Assembly (NCBI RefSeq): GCF_003696265.1
Contig: NZ_RFFH01000004.1
Coordinates: 186,001-250,000, forward strand
Source: Nocardia stercoris
GTDB taxonomy: Bacteria; Actinomycetota; Actinomycetes; Mycobacteriales; Mycobacteriaceae
Reading direction: 5' to 3'
DNA: 64,000 nt
The position numbers were made by a program, and so were the translations under genes. Positions 34,914 to 43,953 of the stretch are shown here, piece after piece (position 1 is the first letter of the stretch; each line of letters begins with the position of its first letter). A model generated the notes under the pieces. The model was not told the DNA's origin. It saw only the letters and a program-made list of their open reading frames with translations, and made no database searches.

Positions 34914-36647
34914 TCACAGCTGCACCTGCCGGTCGTCTGCGCCGAACCGACTCCTCCAAGAGGACACTTCGTCGTCGGTGATCTTGGCGAACAGTACCGG
35001 GGGAACGGTGAATCCGGTTCCCGGCTGCAACCAGGACAACGCTTCGACATCGTGGCCCTCAGGCCACCCCAAGCCAGCAATGTGGGGTTCCTGCTCATGC
35101 CACAGGCTTCGGAGGGTTGCCGCCGTCGTAGGGATAACCGGTTCGGAGATGACCCCGAACAGGAAGATCAGATTGGCTGCAGTGCGGAGCGTGAGGGCCG
35201 CGGCATCGGGCTCGGTCTTGATCTGAGTCCAGGGTGCCTTGTCGTTGATGTACTCGTTCGCGAGGCTCCACATTGTACGCAACGTGGCTGTCGCCTTGCG
35301 CAATTCGATCTCGTCGAGATGGCGTTCGTAGTCGGCAAGCAACTGCGAGAGCCGTTTGCCGAGTTCGTGTTCCGCGGCACCGGGCGCGGAGCCCGCCGGA
35401 AGCTGTTCGCCGAATCTCTTGGCGCAGAACGTCAGGACACGATTGACGAAGTTGCCGAGGACGTCGGCGAGGTCCTTGTTCGTCTGAGATGCGAACAGCT
35501 CCCAGCTGAAGCTGACGTCGTCGGATTCCGGAGCGTTGGCGATCATGAAGTACCGCCAGTAGTCGGCCGGCAGCAGCTCCAGGGCGTCGTCGGTGAAGAT
35601 TCCGCGATGCTCGGAGGTGGAGAACTTCCCGCCGTAGTAGTTCAGCCAGCTGAACGACTTGATGTAGTCGACCATCTTCCACGGTTCCCGCACACCCAGC
35701 TCGGTCGCGGGGAACATCACCGTGTGGAATGGGACGTTGTCCTTGCCCATGAATTCGGTGTAGCGCACATCTGTGGTGTCGTACCACCAGGACTTCCAGT
35801 CCGGGCGGGCCGGATCGGCATCCGACCATTCCTTCGTGGCGGCGAGGTATCCGATCGGTGCATCGAACCAGACGTAGAAGACCTTGCCGGCCGCGGCGAG
35901 GTCAGGCCAGGTATCGGCCGGTACTGGTACGCCCCAGTCGAGATCGCGAGTGATCGCCCGATCCCGTAGGCCCTCGGCGAGCCACTTCCGCGCGATCGAC
36001 GTCGCGAGGTGAGGCCATTGGCCGCTGACCCGATCGATCCAGTCCTCCACCTCCGGTTGCAGTTTGGACTGCAGCAGGAACAGATGACTCGTCTCGCGGA
36101 CTTCGAGATCGGTGGAGCCGCTGATCGCCGATCGGGGGTTGACGAGGTCGGTCGGGTCGAGCAGCCTGGTGCAGTTCTCGCACTGGTCGCCGCGGGCGCG
36201 CTCATAGCCACAGTGCGGGCAGGTGCCGGTGACGTAGCGGTCGGGCAGGAACCGGCCGTCGGTAGCCGAATATACCTGCCGAACCGGACGTTCCTCGACA
36301 AAGCCGTTCTCGAAGAGCTTGCGAGCGAAATGCTGTGTGATCTCGATATTTTGGTGCGAGGACGTCCGGCCGAAGACATCGAACGACAGCCCGAACCCGT
36401 CGTAGATCGCCTTCTGTGTGGCGTGCGCTTGTGCGCAGAACTCTGCCACAGTCAATCCTGCTGCGGCAGCGGCCAATTCGGCGGGCGTGCCGTGTTCGTC
36501 AGTGGCGCAGACGAACAGCACTTCGTGACCGCGGGCCCGCAGGTAGCGAGCGTAGACGTCTGCGGGCAGCATCGATCCCACCAGATTGCCCAAGTGTTTG
36601 ACCCCATTGATGTAGGGCAGGGCGCTGGTGATGAGATGCCTGGTCAT
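34914..36647 (-). CDS. metG: methionyl-tRNA synthetase (island copy)
   Basis: 577-aa class I synthetase of the MetG family with HIGH-equivalent HLGN (about 18-21), zinc-knuckle CPHC..CENC (about 141-160), the [10 protein letters not shown] segment and KMSKS-equivalent KFSTSE (about 338-343). The anticodon-binding helical domain follows. It joins methionine, or a related amino acid, to tRNA. Start ATG 36647 behind GGGGAA. A chromosome normally has its own metG, so this is probably a second copy: an inhibitor-resistant version, or a charging enzyme for the neighbouring pathway. It is 67 bp after the nucleotidyltransferase gene. Confidence 0.88.
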   Translation of the reverse strand: MTRHLITSALPYINGVKHLGNLVGSMLPADVYARYLRARGHEVLFVCATDEHGTPAELAAAAAGLTVAEFCAQAHATQKAIYDGFGLSFDVFGRTSSHQNIEITQHFARKLFENGFVEERPVRQVYSATDGRFLPDRYVTGTCPHCGYERARGDQCENCTRLLDPTDLVNPRSAISGSTDLEVRETSHLFLLQSKLQPEVEDWIDRVSGQWPHLATSIARKWLAEGLRDRAITRDLDWGVPVPADTWPDLAAAGKVFYVWFDAPIGYLAATKEWSDADPARPDWKSWWYDTTDVRYTEFMGKDNVPFHTVMFPATELGVREPWKMVDYIKSFSWLNYYGGKFSTSEHRGIFTDDALELLPADYWRYFMIANAPESDDVSFSWELFASQTNKDLADVLGNFVNRVLTFCAKRFGEQLPAGSAPGAAEHELGKRLSQLLADYERHLDEIELRKATATLRTMWSLANEYINDKAPWTQIKTEPDAAALTLRTAANLIFLFGVISEPVIPTTAATLRSLWHEQEPHIAGLGWPEGHDVEALSWLQPGTGFTVPPVLFAKITDDEVSSWRSRFGADDRQVQL

Positions 36648-36714
36648 CGCGACGGTTCCCCTCGGCTCGGAAGATGATGATTCTGGCGCACGAACCGCGC
36701 CGACTCGGGCGATC

Positions 36715-37410
36715 CTACTCACCATCGCCGGCCTCTGGTGTGGTCGACAGCAGCTGGGCAGGGAGAGTGCGTTCGACGAACGACTGGACGTGTCGCACAG
36801 TGGCCGGATCAGGTTCGAAGCCTAGCCAGTTGTCGCTGGATATCCCTTGTCCCAGAAGGTATTCGATGACCGTGTCCGGCTCGAGGTCGACCTCGAATGC
36901 TCGCAGATCTTCGACCGCGGCGAGGACCAGTCCCGCCTGGGCGCGAGCGCGCAGCCCCTCGAGGCGAATGACGTCCTCGCTCCAGGTGAGCGTGCGCTGA
37001 GCGAGCACGCCGGTGACGAACAGTCTGGCCCGCATGTACTTCGACCCGAGGAAGTCGGGGTGGCGGCGCACGGGGATCAGCCGCGGGCTCCCGGAGAACA
37101 CCGTGCAGGTGCTGGCCTGCTCGAGTTCGTCCCAGTCCACGAGCACCTTGTTGGTGTACGGCACCTCCTCATCGAGCGCCAAGCCGTGGTCACGGCTGTA
37201 GCCGATGATCGCGTCGGTCAGCTGGCGCACTGCCGCAGCACTGCGTTCGCCGATGAACAGCACATCCATATCTGACGGAGCTTTCTGCCGCATTCGACCG
37301 TACGAGCCGTAGAGCACGACGGCGCGGGGGCTGTTCGCCGGCAGGACATCTAGGGCGGCTTGCCGCATCGCGCGCAGCGCTTCGGTCGATGCTCGCTGGT
37401 TGTCGTTCAT
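36715..37410 (-). CDS. nucleotidyltransferase-domain protein
   Basis: 231-aa protein with the Pol beta-type NTase signature [22 protein letters not shown] (GS at about 35, DxD at about 47-49), followed by a helical C-terminal region. These enzymes transfer a nucleotide to a small molecule, protein or RNA. The start overlaps the decarboxylase stop (ATGA), so the two are coupled. A MNT/HEPN toxin-antitoxin role is unlikely because no HEPN partner is present. Confidence 0.77.
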   Translation of the reverse strand: MNDNQRASTEALRAMRQAALDVLPANSPRAVVLYGSYGRMRQKAPSDMDVLFIGERSAAAVRQLTDAIIGYSRDHGLALDEEVPYTNKVLVDWDELEQASTCTVFSGSPRLIPVRRHPDFLGSKYMRARLFVTGVLAQRTLTWSEDVIRLEGLRARAQAGLVLAAVEDLRAFEVDLEPDTVIEYLLGQGISSDNWLGFEPDPATVRHVQSFVERTLPAQLLSTTPEAGDGE

Positions 37411-38954
37411 TCGGCTCTCCGCTCGATGAAGTAGTCGGCCGCAGTGTCGAGCAGGTTCGTGAGGTCGTCGTCGTTGATCAAGCTGTTGCCGGACATGAAC
37501 CGCAGCACTGGGTGTCGGTAGCCGCGGCCGAGGCCGAGTCGGTTCTCAGAGTCGGGCAGCTCGAAGCTGTGCAGGTAGATGGCGCCGTCGGCGAGCATCC
37601 GCTCGTAGGCGACGGTCGTGAGGGCGGCGGACTGCTGGGCGGTCTCGATATCGAACGGCAGTGTCGTGCCGGGTGGGATCACGGTGAAGGCCACCGAGTT
37701 GATGCTGACGTCGTTGAGCCGCACGAAGTCGCGGTGCTCGTCGACCAGTTGAGCGAAACGGTGCGCGGTGCCGATGCGGGATTCGATCATCCGCCCGACG
37801 CCGTCGACACCGAGTGCCTTGATCAGCATCCAGGTGCGCAAGCTCTGGAAGGAACGGCTGCCGGTCGCGGGCGTGATCTGGCCGAATGACCGTGCGTGCC
37901 GCAGGATCAGCTCGGACTCGGTCGCGAGCAGAGCAGCGTCGCCGGGCGTTCGCAGCAGCAGAAACGAACTGGTGTACGGCACGCTCAAGACCTTGTGCGG
38001 GTCCAGCATTACCGAGTCGTAGACCGATAGCCCGTCCAGCCGCTGCCTGAGTCGACTCGAGAACAACAAGCTCGTCCCGTGGCAACCGTCGCAGTGCAGC
38101 CACGCATCGGGATAGTGACTGCGGACCACTTCGGCGAAGCCAGTCAGGTTCTCGATGGTCATCGTGCGGCTGTCGCCGGCGTAGCAGACCGCCATGATCA
38201 CGTGCTCGTTCGCTGCGCGCGCGGCCCTGAGATGGCGGTCCAATTCGTCCAAGTCGTAACGGAAGTCGCGTACCGGGTGGAGGACGGTGGCGGTATTGCC
38301 CAGTCCGGCCCATGCTGCCGCCGCCGCGATTGTGTAGTGACCGATGCCGTCAGGCAGAACGATCACCGGTTGTACCCCTGCTGGCAGACCGTCGGCGCGG
38401 CTGCCGGGGTAGGCCCGCTCGCGCGCCATGAGTACGGCGGCGAAGTTTGCGCTGGTGCCACCCGTGGTGGGGATGCCGCCGACTTCCAGTGCTGTCGTCG
38501 GAGGGGCTGCGGCGACCTCGAATCCGGCCAGTTCGCGTAGCCAGCGGATGAGGGCGATCTCCATCTCCGTCGCTCCGCGTGAACAGAAGTCCGCGTTGAT
38601 GAGGTTGACGTCGATCAGCTCGCCGAGGATGGCACCGGCCACGGCGGCGAGATTGTTGCCGGCGTCCGGGAACCCGGCGAACATCGGCGACGCGAAGTTC
38701 GGCATCGTGGGCAGGTACCGGGATTCGAGGTCAGTCAACAGCACAGGCAGATCGCATGCAGTCTCGGGCAGCGGCTCCGTGGCGATGGCGTCCAAAGCGT
38801 CGTTGTCGCGGGTAGACATGAAGCGTCGTCGGTACTTGAAGGCCAGCCCGATATCGACGACTCGCCCCAGCAGTTCACGCGCGCTGGCGCGATCCAGGCC
38901 GCCGGGGCCGAGGAAGTCTGCGAAATATGCTGTAGTGGATACTGCTTCGTTCAT
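37407..38954 (-). CDS. PLP-dependent group II decarboxylase
   Basis: 515-aa aspartate-aminotransferase-fold decarboxylase of the glutamate/aromatic-amino-acid group. Motifs: TTGGTSANFAAVLMAR, HCDGCHG before the cofactor lysine, and DPHKVLSVPYTSS with Lys at about 321. It would convert an amino acid to an amine and CO2. Start MNEAVSTTAYF at 38954 behind GAAAGAG. First gene of the operon decarboxylase-NTase-MetRS. Substrate not predictable; a methionine-related or diamino acid is possible given the MetRS. Confidence 0.85.
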   Translation of the reverse strand: MNEAVSTTAYFADFLGPGGLDRASARELLGRVVDIGLAFKYRRRFMSTRDNDALDAIATEPLPETACDLPVLLTDLESRYLPTMPNFASPMFAGFPDAGNNLAAVAGAILGELIDVNLINADFCSRGATEMEIALIRWLRELAGFEVAAAPPTTALEVGGIPTTGGTSANFAAVLMARERAYPGSRADGLPAGVQPVIVLPDGIGHYTIAAAAAWAGLGNTATVLHPVRDFRYDLDELDRHLRAARAANEHVIMAVCYAGDSRTMTIENLTGFAEVVRSHYPDAWLHCDGCHGTSLLFSSRLRQRLDGLSVYDSVMLDPHKVLSVPYTSSFLLLRTPGDAALLATESELILRHARSFGQITPATGSRSFQSLRTWMLIKALGVDGVGRMIESRIGTAHRFAQLVDEHRDFVRLNDVSINSVAFTVIPPGTTLPFDIETAQQSAALTTVAYERMLADGAIYLHSFELPDSENRLGLGRGYRHPVLRFMSGNSLINDDDLTNLLDTAADYFIERRAE

Positions 38955-39307
38955 GCTGAGCTCTTTCCATTCGCATCCGCCGGCGAACCGGGCTAGCGGA
39001 GGGCTACGGTCACGGGCACAGGCCAGGTGTTCGACACAGGGCGAGGCGTGTCTGGCACATGCTGGGACTGCACGACTTCCAGTTGGGTCGGGGTCGCCCA
39101 ACCGGCGTGGCATCGGCATCGAATGCGGCAACCACTGTGACTGCGGTGGCCATCCAGTTGCGGTGCATACGGTGCCTCGTGTCGCTCAAGCGACACACAC
39201 CTAGTGTCGGTCTGAGGACAGTGCGATTCCAGGTAGATATGCGGGCGAAAGTCGTTGAAAGCGGGTATTTTTCGGAGGATTCCGACCGATTGCGAGGGGA
39301 GCGGCGA
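38955..39307. promoter_or_regulatory. divergent promoter region
   Basis: About 350 bp between the decarboxylase operon (minus) and the HTH regulator gene (plus). A regulator binding here could control both units; no perfect palindrome stands out. Confidence 0.45.
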
Positions 39308-40378
39308 GTGGTCGACATCGACTGGACCGCCCGTGAGATCGAGGCGCTCGGTCGCGCCTTGCGGCTCAGCCCACCCGAATTGGCTCGTGAGCTCCCGGTT
39401 GCGGCCAGCACGATGCGTGAGTGGCTCGACGGAAAGACCGGCGGGATGCGAGCATCCAGCAAGCGACTCCTGCAGAGCGTTCTCGATGCGGCACCGCCGG
39501 AGGCAGCCGCTCGGTTCGCGGCTGAAATAGCCTCCGGGCAGGGGGATTCGACCTCGAGCGCGTCGTCGGCCGAGATGGCATCTGCCGAGCTATCTCGGAT
39601 CTCCTCTGCCGTGGTGGTGGATACAACAGTCCAGGCGCCGTCCAATCTGTCTGGACTCGCAGGTTGCGACGATCTACACGGCTTCCTGGGCATCGATATG
39701 ACCACCGCCGGTGCAGCTTTGGTCTACCCGACCTTCGAGCTGAGTCCAGAGGCTGTAGTCGCGATCGAAGCCGTCGGAATCCCGAGACAGCATGTGTTCG
39801 GCAAAGTCAACTCCGTGTTTCCGGTTGCACATCGCATCGACGTGCCGGTGGCGTTGGCGGACAACGACTTCCGGGCACTCCTCTACGTGCACCAGCTGCT
39901 GCAGCGCGATACGCGGATCGACACCGTGATCGTGCCCGATCATGAGGCTGTTGCGGATCCCGACCGCCCGTTGATCAGCTTCGGTCTGTCATCCAACGAT
40001 GTGACCCACATGGTTCTCGAGCTGCCGAATCCGATGTTCTCCGTGGAGAACGCGACCCGCGGCAACGAATTCCTCGAGTACGTCCAACTCGCCGACGGGC
40101 GGGTGTTCTCGTCGAGCTACCAACGCAATGTCGGGCTCATCGTTCGACTGCGGCCATCCCCGCAGTTGTATCCACATCGCTGGTGGTTTCTGTGTGCCGG
40201 GTTGGGGCCGAGAGGCACATCCGGCGCGGCGTGGCTACTCGCTACGCACTGGCGCATGCTGCAGCAGCGTGTCGGCGACAATCAGTTCGTGGCCGTGATC
40301 AGTTGCCGGACCTTCAGTGACCAGACAACAGTGCTGGAACATCTCTACATCGACGACCGAAAGGACGGGCTCGAGTGA
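39308..40378 (+). CDS. HTH regulator with unrecognised C-terminal sensor domain
   Basis: 356 aa from GTG 39308 behind GAGGGGAG; an in-frame ATG at 39239 is possible. N-terminal HTH: REIEALGRALRLSPPELARELPVAASTMREWLDG (about 8-42). The C-terminal 250 residues form an alpha/beta domain with FRALLYVHQLLQRDTRIDTVIVPD, ISFGLSSNDVT, and YQRNVGLIVRL followed by CAGLGPRGTSGAAWLLA. The last stretch resembles a sensor-like domain of prokaryotic conflict or signalling proteins, but I cannot name it. It overlaps the PfkB gene (GTGA) and is divergent from the decarboxylase operon. Confidence 0.68.
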   Translation: MVDIDWTAREIEALGRALRLSPPELARELPVAASTMREWLDGKTGGMRASSKRLLQSVLDAAPPEAAARFAAEIASGQGDSTSSASSAEMASAELSRISSAVVVDTTVQAPSNLSGLAGCDDLHGFLGIDMTTAGAALVYPTFELSPEAVVAIEAVGIPRQHVFGKVNSVFPVAHRIDVPVALADNDFRALLYVHQLLQRDTRIDTVIVPDHEAVADPDRPLISFGLSSNDVTHMVLELPNPMFSVENATRGNEFLEYVQLADGRVFSSSYQRNVGLIVRLRPSPQLYPHRWWFLCAGLGPRGTSGAAWLLATHWRMLQQRVGDNQFVAVISCRTFSDQTTVLEHLYIDDRKDGLE

Positions 40379-41268
40379 CGGCGCTCTTCGTCGGACTGGC
40401 CACGCTGGATGTTTCCAACCTCGTCGATAGCTATCCCGCTGAGGACTCCAAAACTCAAGCGGCCGAAAGCTTTATCGGAGCGGGTGGACCGGCAGCGAAC
40501 GCCGCAGTGGCTCATGCGCTGCTCGGCCGGGGCAGGGACACGATGCTGCTGACCGCACTGGGCAACCACACCCTGGCCGACATCGTGCTGCGTGATCTGC
40601 GGTCGCACGGCGTGGAGGTCGTCGACGCCACACCGGGGCGGCGGGACCAGCCTCCGGTTTCGTCGATCGTCGTTGCAGCAGAAAATAATACGCGAACAAT
40701 CGTGGGTCTCGATGCCGCTCGGATCGCCGCACCATTCCTGCCGCAGTTCTCGGCCCTGATCGACAACGCGAGCGTGGTTCTGGTGGATGCGCACCATCCA
40801 GAGCTCGCTGTGTCAGCGGCCAGGTTGGCACAGCGTTCAGGTGTGCCGGTAGTGCTCGATGCCGGCCGTTGGAAGCCCGCGCATGCCGATCTTTTGCCTT
40901 TGGTCGACATCGCAATCTGTTCAGCCGCGTTCGATCCGCCGGGAAGCCGGGCCAGAGATGGTGCAACGGAACTGCTGGACTACCTGACATCGCAAGGCGT
41001 TTCCTGTGCCGCCGTCACCGGAGGTGCGGATCCGATCCTCTACAGCGGGACGAGCGGTCACGGGAAGATCGAAGTCGACCAGGTCGACGCCCTCGATACG
41101 CTGGGCGCGGGCGACATCCTGCATGGAGCCTTCTGCCGGTTCTTCAGCGCCAACGGCGATTTCGTCGAGTCACTGTCTGAGGCCGCGACAGTGGCCACCG
41201 AGTCGACGCGCTCGTTCGGTACTCGATCGTGGGCCCAACGGATTCACCCGGACACAGCGGCCCGGTAG
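40375..41268 (+). CDS. PfkB/ribokinase family kinase
   Basis: 297-aa sugar or nucleoside kinase of the PfkB family. N-terminal substrate glycine motif GAGGPAANAAVAHALLG and C-terminal TLGAGDILHGAFC with the catalytic Asp at about 246. GTG start overlaps the regulator stop. It may phosphorylate an intermediate of the neighbouring decarboxylase/NTase pathway (inference). Its 3' end overlaps the convergent P-loop kinase by 25 bp. Confidence 0.83.
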   Translation: MTALFVGLATLDVSNLVDSYPAEDSKTQAAESFIGAGGPAANAAVAHALLGRGRDTMLLTALGNHTLADIVLRDLRSHGVEVVDATPGRRDQPPVSSIVVAAENNTRTIVGLDAARIAAPFLPQFSALIDNASVVLVDAHHPELAVSAARLAQRSGVPVVLDAGRWKPAHADLLPLVDIAICSAAFDPPGSRARDGATELLDYLTSQGVSCAAVTGGADPILYSGTSGHGKIEVDQVDALDTLGAGDILHGAFCRFFSANGDFVESLSEAATVATESTRSFGTRSWAQRIHPDTAAR

Positions 41269-41915
41269 TGGTCGCCGTATTGCTGGAGGATCAGATCTGC
41301 ATGACCGCTGGTGGCGGCAACGAGGCGCGCGTTGGGAAGGTCGCTGGAGGCGACCTTCTGCTGGGCCTCTGCCAGAGGCTTGCCGCCGCGGAGGTGGCGA
41401 TCGATCAGGCGCTGTTCGATCACCGATTCGTCGGCTGACAGGAACCACGCTTCGTCCAGCAATGTACGTACGGGTCGCCAGTCTTCGTCGTCGAGGAGGA
41501 GGTAGTTGCCCTCGACGACCGCGATCCGATGGACATCGAACTGGAGTTTGTCGGGGACCGGATCGTGCAGCGCGCGATCGTATGCCGGCCAGCTGACGAT
41601 CGTTCCGGGCGTCGACTCGTGTAGCCGCCGAAGACGCGAGACGAACTCCGCAACCGCGAAGGTGTCGGGCTCGCCCTTGCGATGCAGCGCGCCGAGGGAC
41701 CGCAGCTCGGCATTTGTGCGGTGAAAGCCGTCCATCGGGGCTATCTGGGCAGTCCCCGGCTTCAGCGCGTTGATGGCGTCTGCCAGCGCCTCGGAGAGAG
41801 TGGACTTTCCAGCGGCCGGCGGCCCAGCGATACCGACGACCCACCTGCGATCGACAGCTTCGGCAGCGTTCAACACGTGGTGGGCGAGGTCGGTCAATGT
41901 GATGTCATGACCCAT
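41244..41915 (-). CDS. nucleoside/nucleotide kinase-like P-loop protein
   Basis: 223-aa P-loop kinase similar to uridine/pantothenate-kinase-like proteins: Walker A GIAGPPAAGKSTL (about 29-40), then PMDGFHRTNAELRSLGAL, which resembles the substrate loop of uridine kinase-type enzymes, YDRALHDPVPD, and the LID-like ERLIDRHLRGGK. It could phosphorylate a nucleoside, sugar or pantothenate-like compound. Convergent with the PfkB gene. Confidence 0.8.
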   Translation of the reverse strand: MGHDITLTDLAHHVLNAAEAVDRRWVVGIAGPPAAGKSTLSEALADAINALKPGTAQIAPMDGFHRTNAELRSLGALHRKGEPDTFAVAEFVSRLRRLHESTPGTIVSWPAYDRALHDPVPDKLQFDVHRIAVVEGNYLLLDDEDWRPVRTLLDEAWFLSADESVIEQRLIDRHLRGGKPLAEAQQKVASSDLPNARLVAATSGHADLILQQYGDHYRAAVSG

Positions 41916-42223
41916 CAGGAATCCCCCTTGGCTTGCAATGTGTGCGGCGTGGCGCGGTCGCAGAGCTGATCCGCAAGGGTTTCCAGCTAGGTCCGTCGTA
42001 TCGATCTCACGGGCGGCCGTTCGATGTCGACCCTACTTCGGCTTCGCCCTGATCGCGGTCGGGCGGAAGGGAAATCGGTTCTTACCCTCTGCTTTCGTCT
42101 CTTGTCGGTCTGGAATCGACAGCCCTGCGTGCCGCAGTGTCGAGGACGCACATCATTCGGCGCTCCACGACCGGGTCGCTCGGCCAGGCGGAGTGCGCTT
42201 CATCAAGCAGGGAAGAGGATCCG
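41916..42223. other. intergenic region
   Basis: About 310 bp upstream of the DUF5753 gene and of the divergent P-loop kinase gene. No HTH-coding sequence was found here, so the DUF5753 gene is not simply a misannotated C-terminal half. Confidence 0.4.
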
Positions 42224-42820
42224 ATGAGTTACTCGTCTTGGTACACCACATGCGCAACAGGCCTGGCGCCGCTGCAGCGCTCTCTGATCGTCCTGGAGGA
42301 CCGCGCAGAACTGCTGCGGGAGTGGAACCCGGAACTGGTGAACGGTCTGCTGCAAACCGAAGCCTACGCACGTTCGGTCCTGGATCGCTGCATCGGAATC
42401 CTCGGTGTACCAGAAGATCTCAATGCCGTCGTGCAAGCTCGCATGCAGCGCCAGGAAATTCTCGACAGGGAAGGACACCGGTTCCGGATCCTCATCGGTG
42501 AGGGAGCATTGCGGCGGGTGGTCGGCAACCACACGCTGATGGCCGGGCAGCTGTCGCACCTGCTGACGATTCTTGAGTCCCGCCCCCACGTCGAGATCGG
42601 AGTCGTGCCGATGACAGCCGAATTCTTGGCCCCGACCCCGGCCTTCTCGATTCGCGATGACATCGCGGTCGACACCGAAACCGTATCGGGTGAGGTCGTG
42701 ACCACCTCTGCAGACGACGTCGCACTGGCGGCGCGAACATTCGAACTGCTCTCCACCACAGCCGTATTCGGCTCGAAGGCTCGAGACTTGATCGCCCGTG
42801 CGCTGGCCGAGCATCGCTGA
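42224..42820 (+). CDS. DUF5753 protein lacking its HTH domain
   Basis: 198-aa protein matching the DUF5753 domain of Streptomyces/Nocardia Scr1-type regulators: SLIVLEDRAELLREWNPELVNGLLQTEAYARSVL and the central RILIGEGALRRVVG. The usual N-terminal HTH (about 80 residues) is absent, and no DUF397 partner follows. Start ATG 42224 behind GGAAGAGGATCC. It may act as an antitoxin-like or sensing fragment, or be a leftover. Confidence 0.72.
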   Translation: MSYSSWYTTCATGLAPLQRSLIVLEDRAELLREWNPELVNGLLQTEAYARSVLDRCIGILGVPEDLNAVVQARMQRQEILDREGHRFRILIGEGALRRVVGNHTLMAGQLSHLLTILESRPHVEIGVVPMTAEFLAPTPAFSIRDDIAVDTETVSGEVVTTSADDVALAARTFELLSTTAVFGSKARDLIARALAEHR

Positions 42821-43953
42821 CGGGGCAGGGCGTCCATCCGTCCGTGCACGCTTTGGAAGGACGAACGCCCGTACAGCGAGACGCGCGACCCACCAGCTGT
42901 TCCAGCATCCGGACGCGCTACGGGTCAGCTGGAATATGCTCCTGAGGGGTGGCAGACCTGCTCGAACCTTTGGCGGCGGGTCAAATTCTGTATGTGTCCG
43001 CTGGCTGAGGCGGCTTCCAGAGACCAACGGGACATGAGTGATGCAGCCCGGTTGGAGCGGTCGCCGAAGCCTCAGGACCCCGACGTACTGATCCAAGTGA
43101 CGGTGCCGAGCTTGCACAGGCCACCGCTGATATTTCTGGCCTGTATGACTGCTGCACAACGGTTTTCACGCGAATGGATGACCTATCGTCCCGGAGACAC
43201 CGTCTCAGTGGGTTCGGTACCCAACGGTCTGACTGCGCCCCGGCTACCAGCCGAACGACTCTGGACCGATCCGTAGCAGCAGCCCGGCCTTGGCTGGACT
43301 CCGGAACGCCATGATACCGACCACGAATTCGATGAAATCTGGAAAAGAGCGATGTCATTCGATACAGATCATGAGCCGGACCCCGCAAACCAGTCGTGCC
43401 GCGACTCAGCAGGTGAGCCTTCGACTGCGTTGGTGCTACCGACACGGACCGTCCCGGTTGCGTCTATGGCCACAGCGCGCAGTGACATCGGGCTGGACGC
43501 CGAGCACCTCGCGGCCTTTTTGACGGCGCTGCGCTGGTGGGCGCAGAAGGACCGCCTGCGCTTCGCCGCCAACATTCAGTCAACGCAACGGTGCGCAGGC
43601 AACGGACGAATGAACTCGTCGACTCCGATCGCGGCAGCGAGGGCAGCCCAGCGGTCACCAACGCCTGTGCCGGAATCGTCGACAACGACGCTTCCTACTG
43701 CCACTGGGCCGCACACCGGCTCAAACGACATCTACCCCAACGCGCACATGGTGCACCCGCCGGCTGTCGATCCCGACGGCTCGCCGCCGTAGTGCGTGGG
43801 TCGGTGCGACGAGGACCGGGCCACAAAGGCAGAGTATCTGTGAACTCAGTCAATGGGTGGAGTAGTGTCCTGGGGTGACCTCTCGACATGGCGGTCTTTT
43901 TGGCTGCGTGAAGCGCTGGGGACCGTTACCCGACTGACTGATGCGGAGATTGG
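42821..43953. other. gene-poor spacer before the methyltransferase
   Basis: About 1.1 kb with short frames only. One plus-strand frame (43352-43792) has a fair ribosome site and is listed separately. The rest shows no recognisable domain. Confidence 0.45.
43352..43792 (+). CDS. possible small hypothetical protein
   Basis: 146-aa frame with ATG behind GGAAAAGAG. It contains IGLDAEHLAAFLTALRWWAQKDRLRF, which looks protein-like, but the C-terminal half is low-complexity Thr/Pro/Ser-rich, and another frame over the same region is also open. It may be a real gene with a later frameshift. Placed 160 bp before the methyltransferase. Confidence 0.3.
   Translation: MSFDTDHEPDPANQSCRDSAGEPSTALVLPTRTVPVASMATARSDIGLDAEHLAAFLTALRWWAQKDRLRFAANIQSTQRCAGNGRMNSSTPIAAARAAQRSPTPVPESSTTTLPTATGPHTGSNDIYPNAHMVHPPAVDPDGSPP

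Noticed and set aside
36715..37410. MNT-HEPN toxin-antitoxin pair
   Set aside because: The nucleotidyltransferase is longer than MNT antitoxins and its partner genes are a decarboxylase and MetRS, not HEPN.
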